64,000 nt of DNA, taken from NCBI GenBank assembly GCA_002633005.1, contig NMRA01000045.1:1047552-1111551 (forward strand), in the 5' to 3' direction. The notes under the pieces are model-generated. The model did not search any database, was not told the DNA's origin, and saw only the letters and a list, made by a program, of their open reading frames with translations. Made by a program: the position numbers and the translations under genes. This DNA is from Phoronis australis (Eukaryota > Phoronida > Phoronidae). Within the stretch, counting starts at the first letter, position 1. Every line of letters begins with the position of its first letter. Shown piece after piece: positions 21,370 through 34,482 of the stretch.

Positions 21370-23805
21370 ACTTTGCCCGTTAGCGTACCGATAGGTAGTT
21401 CTTTGCGCAGACGCCTGGCCTTACACACCTGATGATCAACCAACATCGTTAGACTGCTGCCCGGTATGAGTACTTATTGAGGTCGGAAGCTTTAAAGCTT
21501 TAAACTATAGTTTTGCGCAGAAATAATCGTTTCTAAATTATATGTTTTTTCAATGAAACACGAAGTATTGCCACATTTTGCGTTAATATCAATTCACTTT
21601 TCTGTTTTTCCAAAAATAGTACGAGTACTTCGTTATGAAATTTAGCAGCCCTGTACGAATTATGTTGTGTCTCGGATGCGAGAAAAATTAGTCTCGGCAA
21701 AACTAACCGTTTTCGTTTATTTTTTTAGTAGATGTGATGTGTCATATATTTAAGTGTTGCTTATGGGCTTAAATGAACAAGAAACTGTCAGTTTATCCCA
21801 ATGACAATTTCCAATTTAAGTAAAGAATTTTGGAGGCCTCAGTCAAAAGTATTTTTTTATTGAAGACGGGTCCACAGCTCCATAATGGTAATGATGCCCT
21901 TTTAAATATGCATAATAAGCGTCTGTATCAATGTTAAAGTCGCCAATCAACGCCATGTTTTTCTTTTATTTCTTTTAAAGAAAGAGTTCTCAGACACTTC
22001 GTTGACAAATCGCAAACAACTCGCCCACGGCTAAACATCACGTGAACCTTCCCGGCAGTTTGACTTTAGAGAGGGCGCTAGCAGCAGAAATGAAAGCGCC
22101 AACGGCAACGGGTTCTTAACTAAATGTCGTCAGTGATGCTGTTATTAAGGCATCGATTGCGTGGACAGACTGTCTTGACTTCATAACCACTCGAAGACGC
22201 TGAGCTCGCCTGCACCGCTGATTCTAAGGTAAAGTGCTTTTCCGTTGTTTTAAGATATTTGTCCCTGAACATATGCCGCAAAAGATATAATTGTCGCAAG
22301 CCTATTATTTTTACACTGGAATATGATCCTACCTCGCAGTCACCTGGTGAGGATTTAATGATTAGTCTACACTAAAATGTGCGTTCATCTGTTGTAACTG
22401 AAGTCGCACAATGTCTTAAAGTTTAACTCTTAATTACTTAGATCGACAAGTAGAACGTATAGTGTTTGCTGCAATAGCAATATAGGAAGAAATTCGATCT
22501 ACTTTTCTTGTTCTGGGAATTGTGCCGTCTTTTTAGAAAAGTCGAAGCTTTTAACGACTAAAACAGGTTGTTGGTAAATGACTTGGAACTTTGTTATTGA
22601 GTGCGCTAAAACAATATTTGGGCTTATAGCAGGCTGTTTCGCGTCTTCAAGCGCATTCCTTAAATGAACATGAAGTGTATAAATTGATTAAAAAACGATC
22701 GGTTTTAGCAGATAGATATCAACTGAGAAGTGTTCAGGATATATCACACGAAACACCGAAATCTATAACTTAAGAAGCACTGGGTAAAATAGCATCCGTT
22801 ATAACAGCCAGTGGTACCTTTCCAAGTTTTATACCAGCTTAGATCATGGTAGAATGAAACTCTGGATGTGTGGAGTGACTATTATTACGATTGTCTTATA
22901 ACTGTAATGAAAAGCATAGAGAAGGATGGACTACAATAAACCGAACAGATGTTTTACAACAAAAAATGTGACGTGAGACAGTCCAGAGAAAACACTTCAA
23001 AATAAGTAATTTATCACTTAAGCGAACAAGAGTTAAGTTCCGGAATAATAAGCCACTCAATTATGTTACATCTAGGATGAATCTAACAGGAGCTTGTTTT
23101 TGGGTGTTAAATGGTTTCAAAACTGCTTTGCCTAATAGCAGGGCATACGTTATTGTAGTGACTGGGAATTTGCGATAATAACTATCACGGTGTAAATTCG
23201 GAAAATATCATTTATTACCATTTCTAATACCCCCTGCGTACTTTCGTAAACGAGGGGTCCAGAAACGGAAATATGACTGACAGAGCCTCATGGAATGATG
23301 ACCAATATGCATAGATAACTTAAGCTGAATTTAGCCCTGTTTTTGGTGGTTAAAACGAATATCGAATTAGGCCTTTGTTCTCATTATATTCCTTACGCGA
23401 TAGGATTCTATTTCCCTTATGAACAAAAACATGGAAACCACAAGCGACTTAAGAAAATCCTTCAGAGTTAACTGAGGTTGGCCAATCTTAAAATTCCGAA
23501 TTCGAAAATGACGCATGCAACCATTGCTTGTAACTGGCTTGGTAACGAAAATGAAACGTGTGTATGAGAAAGAATGTTTTAGTTCGTTTTTCTTGAGAAA
23601 GTTTACAACATGTGGAAAATTCTCATTGTGTCTCCGATGGGCATAGTATTCGAGCAATCTTCTGAATAAAGGATTACAGTCGTACATGTATGTGCAAATA
23701 TAATTTATTCAAAGTTGGTGGCTCCGAGTTTCGTGAATGACACGGCTAGAATTCAAATTAAATCGAACGTTTTGCATATTATGCATCGACAGGAATCGTG
23801 ATCTT
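21370..23805. other. 2.4 kb without a recognised gene
   Basis: AT-rich. A possible GT donor (ctaaggtaaagtgc) near 22226 follows a GC-richer patch and could close an unrecognised 5' exon. There is nothing else I can support. Confidence 0.3.
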
Positions 23806-24062
23806 TGCATGCGCGCACCCAGCTTAAAAATGGGGGCTTCGAATCTTTGACAATGAACCTTTTACTTAGATTCACGGGGTACATTGAGAGCTTTGAACTG
23901 TGTACTTGCCGAATATTGGTTGTTCCTGCCTTTTTAGTGGACTTATGTCTCATTTTCTACTTTTTTCGGAGTTTTTGATTCTCTGAAGCGGACCTTTTGC
24001 CTATTTTGCTAAATGAAGCGCTCGTTTGAGCCCCCTGAGCCCCTCCCCTGGGTGTGCGCATG
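23806..24062. mobile_element. MITE family B, copy 1
   Basis: A 257-bp element bounded by inverted ends catgcgcgcacccagc and ctgggtgtgcgcatg. It is colinear with the copy at 26627-26908, sharing cttttacttagattcacgg or its equivalent, tctgaagcggacctttt and ttttagtgg. It has no coding capacity, so it is a non-autonomous DNA transposon. Confidence 0.7.
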
Positions 24063-25430
24063 AAGGATGATCATAACTGGAACTTGGAGGCGATTACACA
24101 GAGAGTGTTTCCAGCCCTTGACAACATGAGGTCAAATAGTTAACTGAACACTGATCTTTGTGGACAAACTAGAATGAATTACACAACTCACGGAAACCCT
24201 GCAATTAATTGCAATTACTTTATCCACGTGCATAATTGTGTCTGCATTAATTGTGTCCGTTAGGGGGAGCATTCGAAATGAATAATGTCAAACTATATAT
24301 TTTTTATGAATTATAAGTTAATTTATGATGAACTGAAGGGCACCTTGATTTTATTGACACGAAAACATGGGTGCAGCTATCAAGGTGATTTACATGATAT
24401 GTCCCTTCAGGCAGTTACGAATAGAAACAAACATTTGAACAATGGTGGACATTATTTGCATAAATTATGCAAATTTATTATACAACAGTCTACAGACTGA
24501 TTTAATTAAATTATTTGACCACTGAAGTGTGGGCGAGAATATCGATATCATTTGGCTGTGGGGCTTTTTATCCTTGCTATAAGCACAAGTAGATTTTTAA
24601 ATGATAGCGACCTTAATTTGCTGGGCACTAGGCTATGAGAGAGTCAACAAACAACGGTGAAAGTGTAACAAAGGCTGTACCAAGGTGATGATCAAAAGGT
24701 GGAATGCTCTACAGTCACGGCTTGAGAAACTTGTTTGCAGCAGATGCCATTTCTAATTGTTGTGCACGTGAACAAAAGATGGATTTCTGTTATAATAGAA
24801 AAGAAAAGAAATTGATAAGGATGCAAGCTTTGTTCCAAAGCTTGACCCTAAGAACCACTGACGTGCTTCTATCTGCAAAAACACTGTGGACACTCTTCAG
24901 GCTTAGGAATGCCACCGACCTTGGCTTGAATGACTGTGATGCAGTCATGCAACCTTTTGTTGGATTTTTAAAATTATGCTCCTCGCACTGAGGTCTGTTT
25001 CATCATGAAGGGCAACTTAAGACACGTCACATAACAATAACTAAATCTCAGTTTTGAAAACGAACAAAGTGTCTGCAATTATGCCCATAACTGCTATTTC
25101 TGAGGAAATGAGTAAATTATTTCCTAGCAGTGAGGTGCTAATAACTGTACGACTAAACCTTTATTTCGTAATAGTGAAACAGGAGCATACTGTACGTCTT
25201 TAGACACTTTTCCTGAAGCAAGTAATAATGCCACGCATTTGATAAAGCCATAAATATATGCTTTATTTAGGTCCTTCTGTTGTAAGGGTTTGATCCAGTT
25301 TTAAAGAAGCTATTTGCAATAGTTGCCATTGCAACCATTTTTTGGATTTCCAAAATTGTGCTACTAGTATTGGCATGCCAGCCTTTTAAAGTCTATGCTT
25401 TTAGCAATTGATTTACGCTGATCAATCGTA
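24063..25430. other. No gene recognised
   Basis: The 95-codon ORF at 24704-24991 shows no family pattern. The rest is AT-rich. Confidence 0.3.
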
Positions 25431-25440
25431 TTTGAGGAGG

Positions 25441-25690
25441 CATGGTGGCCTAGTGGCTTGATTGTATGGTAACTGTTCAGAAGGTTGTGGGTTCGAATCC
25501 CACTGGAGCTCAATGCTAAACCCTCAGTTGGTTCAGGTCTCTAGCTCCTCAGCTCGGTGTTATTTTGGTGTATGTTAATGTGTTACTTGTGTTTATTAGG
25601 AATCCTATGTTTTGTCCAATGAGCCCGACTGAGCGGCCTCTGATGCAATGCGCGTCAGACCACTTGCACTGTTTTTGTATGCAGGGTTTG
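25441..25690 (+). mobile_element. tRNA-derived SINE
   Basis: A box tggcctagtgg at 25446-25456 and B box ggttcgaatcc at 25490-25500. The T-arm is perfectly paired (gtggg-ttcgaat-cccac). Acceptor and anticodon stems do not pair as in a tRNA, so this is a SINE head. The body continues for perhaps 200 bp; its 3' limit is estimated. Confidence 0.6.
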
Positions 25691-26626
25691 TAATATGTTA
25701 AAAAGGATGTATTCCAAGTTTGTGTACATGGGTTGTCCTGGCAACCATATTTGGATTATCAAAATGTTTATACTGTCTATGGTATATGAAGCAGGCAATT
25801 TAATTCTTCAAGATTTCGTGTGACGTGCGCAACTTAGTATACTGTTGTAATTCCAAAATACCTGGTTACCATGGCATAGGTACACAATTAAGCTTGGAGT
25901 TTGTCAACTCTGCTACTTTTAGCAAAAGTCATTCAAATACTTTGGGCATGGTTGTTTACTTCTAATATGGCATTAAATCCAAAATTACTGATTTTGGCCG
26001 GCGGACTTTATAAAAAGTACGCGTATAAGACACCGCCTACCTCTGATTCGTTTCTGCGTCGACGTCGATGTATAAGTAGTGATTATATAATGTTCTGCAA
26101 ATTGGAACTCGTGGGATTTCGTCTCAGCGCTGCTGTTGTTTTTCAAATTCAGTGTGAGACGGTTGTCGACTCGTAAACATCTGGTGACATCTCAGATAAC
26201 AGTATGAAGCAAAAAAAAAAACACTTGTTACTTGAGTGCACCAGAATTGAAAGCACGGATGCACGTTTGCAGTTTTTGGTGCGAGTATGCCAAGGCAATC
26301 ATTACAGAAAGTTAAACAATGAAAGCGAGTCTCAAAATCTAGCAAATCCTTTGCGCAAAATTCCGAAGGCACGCGCCATTCAATCCCACTGAAAAACGCA
26401 AATTTGAAGTAATTATCACGTATTAAAGTTGTGTGGGCTAGTATCAAAACGAGACTAGAAGCCCCCAGTCTCGTCTAGGTCTTGTTTGGTTATATAAATG
26501 ACGTCGAGTAACTTAGCAACGAAGGCAGCCCATACCTACAAGGGCACATTATGGTTCTCTTCCACATGTACTTATATTTCTATGCTGATGTGCGCTGGGC
26601 AAATGTAACGTATTCATAATCTCACT
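25691..26626. other. No gene recognised
   Basis: Short ORFs on both strands near 25.9-26.45 kb without any recognised motif. Confidence 0.3.
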
Positions 26627-26908
26627 GCATGCCCACACCTAGCCAAAAATGGAGTGGCTCGAATTTTTGAGAATGCGGAACTTTTACTAAGATTCACGGA
26701 GTACGCTCAGAGCTATGAATTGTGCATTCGCTGGATTTTGATAGTTCTTTCCCTTTTAGTGGTCTTTTGTCTCGTTTTCTACTTTTTTACTTTTTTCGAA
26801 GTCTTCGTATCTCTGAAGCGGACCTTTTTGCCCACTTCGTTAAATGAGGGGGGGGGGGCTTGTTCGAGTCCCCCGAACCTTCCCCTCCCCCCTGGGTGCG
26901 CCCACGCA
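26627..26908. mobile_element. MITE family B, copy 2
   Basis: Same order of blocks as the copy at 23806 with the same inverted ends (gcatgcccacacctagc and cctgggtgcgcccac). A run of ten G marks a slippage tract near 26849. Confidence 0.7.
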
Positions 26909-27295
26909 CTATTCGCGTATATTTTGCTGTTCTTATTCGTAGTAGGTGCGCACCAGTGAGCGACACTGATCAAGTTAGTCAATTTACGTGACTATATAAA
27001 TAAGAAAGTGAATATACACGCAGTCAGCAACAAGACGGCATTATGGGCTTGCGCGAAAAAAGACGCCTGCTTGCTGGAGATTGGAACGAGATCGCAAGTT
27101 ACCAAGCTCGTTAGATAAATGTTTGTTAATGTTCTTTATATCCGTGTGGTGTTAACGTATCATGTACCGTTTCATATAAAAATACAACATTGTGCAATGG
27201 ATTTCCCGCCAAATTCGTCCCTCGTCTTTTTAATAGAATTTCAAGGCACTAACACTATTTTTTCTCGAACGTAAAACCATACAGACGTATACATT

Positions 27296-27378
27296 GGTTA
27301 GTTGGCTGATTGGTTGATTGTTTGGTTGGTTGGTTGTTGGTTGGTTCGTTCGTTCGTTCGTTCCTCCGTTCGTTCGTG
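27296..27378. repeat. Tetranucleotide repeat (ttgg)n then (ttcg)n
   Basis: Variants of ttggttga and ttgg pass into ttcgttcgttcg. This is a compound microsatellite in which a G-to-C change appears to have spread along the array. Confidence 0.85.
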
Positions 27379-28079
27379 TATGAACATGGTAAAAATCACA
27401 TGGAGTCCAATCAGACAATCTCAACATTAAGAAAGCAGTCGTGTTTGTTGGAATTATTAATGAAACAAAAAACGCTTTGTATCGGAGAACGACAGATTCC
27501 GTCTGACTTTGCTCACTGGTGAAACCTCATAAGCCTGTGATCTTGTGATTACCAAGGCGTCAGTGGCTTTCCACAGAGCCTCAAATCTTTGGCGGGGTCA
27601 CCGAAAGAGTTCAATATATTCCAAAATAGCGTTGTACCAGTTTGTATTATTTGTGTATGTACACGGGATCTGACGAATATTGCATGGAATGTGCGTGAAA
27701 ATTACCCGCGATGTCACCGGATATTTATGAACCACCATTTGTCCCACAATGCATTTGAAAAAGGGCAGATAATTGACAGCACTATAAAGTACACCTCTGA
27801 AACTGAATGCGGTGTTAAATTATAGGTGAGAAATGGTCAATTCTTTTGGTGCTTGTGTACACCAGGATTTCTCCCCACGATACCCACAGTCTTATGTGGA
27901 AAATCATGCAATCCCTGACGAACATTGAAACAGCAGAAACGCAAAGCGTTGAAATGCGCGACTCCATCGATATGCCTCTAGCGGTGTTCATCGGTATCAT
28001 AAAAATGACTAGTAGGTGGCGCAGGAAATCAAACTCGTCCAAAAAATGGAACTCATTGTCATCTTAACACAAACATTTT

Positions 28080-28265
28080 TGCGAAATTTTATGAAAATCC
28101 GTCCAGGAACTTCGAAGATACAGAGACAAAGGTAAATAAATAAAATTGTCACTATGAGGCATAGTAGTAGCTCACAATGGTCGCTGCAAAAAAAAAACAA
28201 AAAAAAACGGCCACTGAGGGTGTCACAGCAGTCGATTCTGTACTTTTGGTGTCTTCCCATAATCT
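28080..28265 (+). repeat. Isolated unit(s) of tandem repeat family C
   Basis: Contains atgaaaatccgtccaggaac, cgaagatacagag and gccactgagggtgtcacagc (28210). These blocks recur in the tandem array at 54.7-55.8 kb. A degraded second unit (gtcactatgaggcatagtag) lies about 63 bp before it. Confidence 0.6.
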
Positions 28266-30261
28266 GTCATGACCACGATGTCAACGATAAATGAAACTAT
28301 ACTGAGTTAGCAAAAACTGTTCTATCAATATATTGAAAAAAACAAGAATACAAGAAAGCATGACAATCCTGTCACGTTGAAAACAGCTACGACCGCGGTT
28401 AATTCTAAATAAAAAAACGTAAAATTTCGTGGGTTTGTAATAATAGCACATACTTGAACATACGCCCAGAGAGATTTCATGGTATGCACCAACTACCTAT
28501 ATCCCACGAACTTCAACCTGCTCGAACGACTGTTTCGAATAGCTGATCACCTCACCATCACCGTGACGGATACACTATTGCTATTAAGTCAAGGACTGAA
28601 GCGGCTGTAATCCCCCTTTCAGTCCGAATACTTACTATGAAATTGGTCTCAACTTGTTCTTTACGGAGATGAAAAGTGGTTTTTGGTCTTACAAGGAACT
28701 GGCACTTCGCTATTCCTCAAGACCACGGTGTTTTGATGCGGATTTTATGCCGCTTTAATAAACCGTTTCATTCGTATTTCCTCTTATTTTTGAACTTGGC
28801 CATTTTCACTCGCAGAAGCAGTACTCAACTTCAACGTTCCGTAGTTATGTTTCGGCTTTTTACACTTGCGTTAGTTTGAGGCCTTATGCCAATCATCTGG
28901 CATAAACATCGATGTCGATGCAAAGGATTGTAAAAGTTGCAACCATACACGATGACCATAATAATGGTGATAGTAACCACGGCCATGACAAGGGCAAGAA
29001 TATTGATTATCGTAAAGACAATGGCAATTATAATGACAATGACACAAGCAATGATAAAAGAAATGCCGATAGCACTAATGATAGAGACTTTTCGTATTCG
29101 TGCTCTCTAGAGTAATGAGAGCACGAAAGTGAATTCCGGTTGATCCCGACTCAGATTTGGTGGACAGAATTCAATTACTGCACAGTGGTTCATTAATTTG
29201 AAAGCTCCCATTGTTTGGTTAGTTAAAGTTCACTAGTTTATTTTAAGTCTTTGACACTGGCTGGAATAGAAATTCTCACGCTTTATTAACTGCAGCCACT
29301 GACTTTGTGGGCGGGAAGTACTTCATGGCAGTGGGAAATGTATGGAACATGATGACCCTGTTCATCCATTGAGTATTTGAAAAGGCTTGCCTTTTTCGGA
29401 AGTACATCCCACCGCACAGCAGTGGAAATTTTCCAGTAGTACTTTTCCTGCTATCATAATACTGGAAAATCTCGTTTTGAAAAACCCGATGGCAATGTTA
29501 AATGGAATTATCATGACAGTGACAATGACAATAAGAGATGGTGAAGTGGCAGCAGCGATGGCCATAACAACAACAATATTCATGGTAATGACACGGACCA
29601 TGTCAGAGCAAAACAACATGACAGTGACAATGACAGTGATAGTAATAATAATAATGATGATGCCGACAAGGACAACGTCATTCTTATGGCAACAAATATA
29701 AAAAACACTTTTAGAAAGACAAAGACAATGACTTTGACATACATGTATATTGTTATCAGGGTGTTCCATCGAAACAGAAATCCCGGTGTAAAACAGATAT
29801 CTCGCAGTCGAAAACAAACTCCCACACCTTCAAAACAGCTAAGCATCCCGAAAAACTAGAGCTCTTGCCGAGATAACGTGTTGAAAGTATAGATTTTGTT
29901 GAAATTCGCTCACAGACAAGTTGCACGAGTTCTACTGATAAAAATCAAATAACAAATTCAACATAATATAAGTTACGTTTTATCATTAACAGGAAAATGC
30001 AGAAAAAAAACAACTGGAAAATACTTGAAGATGCTTGAAAGTACTTGAGGCTACTGACAACGGTCTCTGAAAATTTGAAAACTTTCCGAGTTTCCTGTCT
30101 GATCCCCAGGTTTCTGTTTTAAAGGTCACGGTTCATGTTTTTTGGGCTGCTTAGCTGTTTTGAAGGTGCAGAAGTCTGTTTTCGACTTGTGGATATATGG
30201 TTACAGTAACCATGGCAGAGATAATGGTAGTGATCATGTTAAGGCTATTGTCTCGTTACAG
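28266..30261 (+). other. 5' flank of the guanylate cyclase gene with two decayed simple-repeat tracts
   Basis: Tracts at about 28940-29085 and 29505-29680 are loose arrays of gacaatgac/gataat hexamers. They create Asp/Asn-rich and Met/Thr-rich chance ORFs. No promoter element for the cyclase could be fixed. A tctcgttacag acceptor sits directly before its ATG, so a non-coding 5' exon may lie in or upstream of this stretch. Confidence 0.45.
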
Positions 30262-30985
30262 ATGACCAAATCCAGCAGCGCCGTCTACCCGATAACTGAA
30301 GGCAATTTCAACAAAAGTGCCCTGACGGTTTCCAGCTCCATAGCCGGCAGTCGTATTTCTATGAAGTCTTCGGACAGGGCACTATTTACGAAGTCTGGAA
30401 AGCGGAAGCAAATGGCAAAGATTCTAGTAGCCACCGCAATACCTATAGTTGTATTACTCGTGCAAACTTCAATAGCAATGAACTCAGTTCGACAGATAAA
30501 CGTTGTCTTGCATAAGCATTACGAAGAAATGGAGAACAATAATCTGTTAGGACGTGTCATAAACGCCTTACAAGACGAGAGATTCGAAATAGTCCTTTTT
30601 CTATCTTCGAGTTCAAAACGTAGCTCAGCTTGGACAGAAAGGCTGAATGATGTATTTAACGAAACTGACATGGCAATCCGTAATTTGTCATGGAGATTCG
30701 TTATTAGCCATTGTGGGATTCAAGAGCGGTGCCTCTCGACCGAAAACTTCATTGGGTACCTTGATCGTCATCGTCAGAAACTTACAAAGTTGTTCAACGA
30801 AAGCTACCTAGCAGAGATTGCATTCTATGAGGAAATCATTCTAGGGATGGCAGAATGGGTTCAACAAGAGCAGAAGTCATATTACGGTACCGAATGGCAA
30901 GAATTGGTTGCTTACCATATACTCATTCTTTACAAAGAACAAGTCGATGTGGAGAAAGATTTGGGCTTAGCCTTCTTCGAAAACG
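30262..30985 (+). CDS. NIT-domain receptor guanylate cyclase, exon 1 (N-terminus, TM1, first half of NIT domain)
   Basis: Residues 1-242. Start: the ATG at 30262 is the first in this frame and follows a good acceptor (gttacag), so a 5' UTR exon is likely upstream. Residues 1-50 are Ser-rich and end in a basic stretch (KSGKRKQ), as expected on the cytoplasmic side. TM1 spans about 53-73 (ILVATAIPIVVLLVQTSIAM). From about 93 the sequence fits the NIT domain (nitrate- and nitrite-sensing; PF08376-type): LLGRVINALQDERFEIVLFL, then the NETDMAI block and long amphipathic helices. Three N-glycosylation sequons (NET, NLS, NES) agree with an extracellular location. The exon ends at a phase-1 donor (aacg|gtgagg). 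Animal NIT-type cyclases have been linked to NO or nitrite sensing; the ligand here is inferred. Confidence 0.88.
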
Positions 30986-33774
30986 GTGAGGGTTCCTAAC
31001 CTCAGTTGCAATTCTTGTTTTGTGAAAATTTTTGTCAGTAATTTCGGATCCTCCGTGTGTATTTTCGTAAGAGAGAACTAATTAGATTTTGCTTCATTTA
31101 TACTGGTAGTGTGATGTTGTTCAAAATGTTTGGAGTGCTATGTAGATAAGTGGGTAAAAAAGAACCAATGTACATCCGACTATCAATGCAGTTACGGCAT
31201 CAATAGGCAACAGACGTAGAAACCACTTTGTGCAAAATTTGAATTTTTGGCGGTAAATTCCATTAAAAGTAACGTCTCAGTGCTAAAAGTCAAAATTTAA
31301 CAACATTGGGATATTTATTTTGGTTAAATCCTCTACAAACTGATTGTTAAGTAAGGCAAGGAAATACCAGACCCTTGTCTTTACTCGAGGAAATACCAGA
31401 CCCTTGTCTTTACTCGTTTGAAATGGGAAATAAGAATAAAAAAGAGCTTCTAACCCGAAACCGCTCCAATAAGAGTAAGTTCCGAAATTATGAAAAGAAC
31501 TGCGTATTTTACCATGTTTTTAACAAAAGCAGTCCCATTTGTGGTTATAGGGTCATTCTCCTAGTGCGTCTTAATGTGGGATGAAATGGCTGTGTTGATG
31601 AGATGGCGTCACAGCCCCCTGACTTCTTAAAAACGTAGACTAACTATTCATCTCTTTGTGATGGTGACTGTGGACACGTATTCAGACAAGCACGACTCAG
31701 GAGGCATCTTTTGAGAAGGAGCCATCGAATGTTTCAACGCTATGTTTAAAGTTCTTATTTATTCCCTTAAAAGAGCGGCTGTCTTTTGTTGAACTTTAGG
31801 TAACTGAACACTTAGTGCCCTATTCGGATTAGAAATTATTTCCCACTGCAACGTATAAGAACACGATGAGGGTGCTTTTGCTTTTCGGGCAGAAAAATCG
31901 CATCCCCATCTACTGACTCTGAAGGATTGGATCGACTGAGGATAGATTCATTAGGAGAAAACAATGATGGCTTACAGGCGGGAAGCGACCGAGGCGAAGA
32001 GAAATCAATTGTTTACTAATCATTTTACCATCTTCTGTCGCTTTACTTCGCATCTCTCAAGCGACATTTTGCCCAATTCCAAAAAAATCAGAAATAACAC
32101 TGTACGGATTAACTGTTGAACCTCCCTAGCACATAGTATTCTCTACGACTTGTTTTGGTTCGTCGAGATAACCAGCTGGGATTTGGCTGCGACATGTTCG
32201 TTCAACTCCCGAAGCGTTTGAATACCTATGCAACGAGTGTGAAATTGCTCGAGACTAGACCTCTGTGATCTTGGGCAGAACTCCTTTGGACGATGATATG
32301 CGTCAAAGCTCAGAACAATTTATTTGTCAGCTGTGAAATCAAGCGCTGGCTTATTAATTATGACTTTGTAGTACACCCATTCTAGGCTTCATGGGTTTGA
32401 TCTAAACTCTTAAACCAAATTCCAAAAGAACTTGTTTCGCAGAAATGGCATTTCCCTCATCCTTCAGTGTAAAGAAGTTAACAAAAATGGGACTTGTGGA
32501 AGTTGGTTTTTCCAGATGGCGAACAAAATTGCGCCCAAGGACAGAGATTTTTGTTGTTTGGCGTGTTACTCTTAAGCAACTGCGGGAAATAGATTAATGA
32601 AACATATTCTTGACTAAATACCTCAAACAAGAAGAATGCCAACCCCTGAAAAACCAACATGGCCTATAAAATGGCTGTCGATAAGGCAATTTAGTACAAG
32701 TTACTCAATTGTTTTTAAATTTTGCATTGATAGAGGTAATATCTATAACTTTCGTCAGTTAGATAATTGAAAATAACTGGAGGTTTTAATTGGCATTTGG
32801 CAGGACAAGGAAATCCGAGGGCACAATGGTTTACAAAGTTGCAGCCATATCACAAGACACTAACCTACCCTTTGTGCACGAGTTTAGTAAAATTTGTAGC
32901 TTTATAAACTTTGGGTCAGATTCACCATACGCATATTACAAACTACAATAAAATTGATGTGTGTAATTTTCAAAGTACGTTTGGCTTAGTTATATTAACA
33001 AATTTCGGATATAATTTATATTTAATAAAATACATACATGCAGTTAAAAGATTTTAGAACACCATTTGGCAGAAACATAATTGCGCTGAATTAATGGCGT
33101 GGTGTTATATTCGTCAACCCTGAATCAGATTGGGCCGAAATTGCCTTTGCTGACCTGGTGACAGTACACTTTTAAGGTCATCAAAATCTCCAAGATTAAA
33201 AGCTTGGGGAATGTCAGAACGAATGAGTTTTGTTGGGTGTATTGGGTACATCATGACAGGCGCCCACCTTCAAGAAACTGTTAATACAGAGATGATTTCC
33301 GTCATGGAGAGAACTTACCGTTTGTTGTTGCTTTAGGTTAGTCTTTAGAACTTGGCTTGTCACGGTGTGTCATTTTATGGGGAAAACGTGGTCTCCCGAC
33401 CACTAAAAATCTTTGAATTCTCCAAGCCTAGAAACCACTTCTCCTCTGGGCATGGAGTCTTACCTATGTACTCGAAATCCAACTGTTTTTGTCATCTCTA
33501 TTCTATTGTTGTACGAGTTAGAGAAAAATGTTTAATCGAATGTTTATTGATGACGTAATATAATAATATATAACAATAATGAACAACGAAGAATTTGTTG
33601 CAATCAAGTAATAAGACACAAAAAGTCCACGAATCACGTCTAATCGTAGAGTCAACTGCGAAGTTGGTGCTGCGTAGAGGTGTGTCGTCAGCTGTGACGC
33701 TCAAGTATCATCTTCTAACAAAACTTTGCCACTTATGTATGTCAGTTGGTAATACTTTTGTCTTTATGAATCAG
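30986..33774 (+). other. Guanylate cyclase intron 1
   Basis: A 2.8-kb phase-1 intron. It contains a perfect tandem duplication of about 28 bp (aggaaataccagacccttgt and following) around 31360-31416, and otherwise unremarkable AT-rich DNA. The block near 33353-33400 (cttgtcacggtgtgtcattt) recurs near 51080. Confidence 0.75.
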
Positions 33775-34482
33775 GTGGTCTTTCACTCGAAGAAATTGGA
33801 TTATTCTCCGAAAAAAGAGGAGAGTCGAATGGCTTAAAATTAAGAGCTAAAGAGTACTCTGCTACTGCAGAGAAAATGTTCCAAAATATGTTCCGTAACA
33901 CGACACTGGAAAACAAAATCGAGGACACGATTCAGTTGATTTCGGCAAATATTACCAGCGTGGCCACAGCTTCGAACCGTCAGCAGTGGGTTTCAGACAT
34001 AACTAAATACTTGGACATCGTTGAGAAGATTCAAGAGTCGGTCGCCAATGAAATCATTAAATTGGTGAAGATAAACCTTAGTGGCGGGACAAGAGACCTC
34101 GTCACCCAAAGTGCAATCATAGTCCTTATAATGTGCCTTAGTCCAGTGATTATCGTTGTTGTGCGTAATTTGACCCATGACTTGCAAGTGTTTGCGGTCT
34201 GTCTGAAGGAGAAGGCTGAGATTGTTAAGAAAGAAAAGCGACGCACAGAATACCTCTTACATCAAATTCTTCCCAAGTCTGTGGCGGAAAAATTGAAGAA
34301 TAAAGAGCCTGTTCTACCTGAGTATTACGACTCTGTGACTGTGTTCTTCTCTGACGTTGTCGGGTTCACTCGAATCTGCTCGGAAAGTTCCCCTCTGCAA
34401 GTGGTGGAAATGTTGAATACACTTTACCAGACGTTGGATTCCAGGATTGAAATTTACGACGTCTACAAGGTGGAAACAATAG
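33775..34482 (+). CDS. NIT-domain receptor guanylate cyclase, exon 2 (second half of NIT, TM2, signalling helix, start of cyclase domain)
   Basis: Residues 242-478. The acceptor is atgaatcag. The frame joins exon 1 as [20 protein letters not shown], a block seen in other NIT cyclases. The NIT helices run to about 345. TM2 spans about 353-373 ([19 protein letters not shown]). A charged coiled linker follows, then the dimerisation helix typical of guanylate cyclases ([15 protein letters not shown], from 402). The class III catalytic domain starts with [12 protein letters not shown], where Asp435 is the first metal-binding aspartate. DVYKVETIG follows, where Glu475 is the guanine-specifying glutamate. 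The donor is atag|gtttgt, phase 1, splitting Gly478. A kinase-homology domain is absent, unlike natriuretic-peptide-type receptors. Confidence 0.95.

Noticed and set aside
25441-25513. Functional tRNA gene
   Set aside because: The T-arm is perfect, but acceptor and anticodon stems do not pair. Called a SINE head instead.
28912-29115. Asp/Asn/His-rich ORF and its neighbour at 29387-29817
   Set aside because: Decayed GACAAT/GATAAT simple repeats. Both strands are open, with low-complexity products.
30142-30261. Extending the cyclase N-terminus 40 codons upstream
   Set aside because: The frame is open but has no ATG before 30262, and an acceptor-like gttacag lies directly before that ATG.
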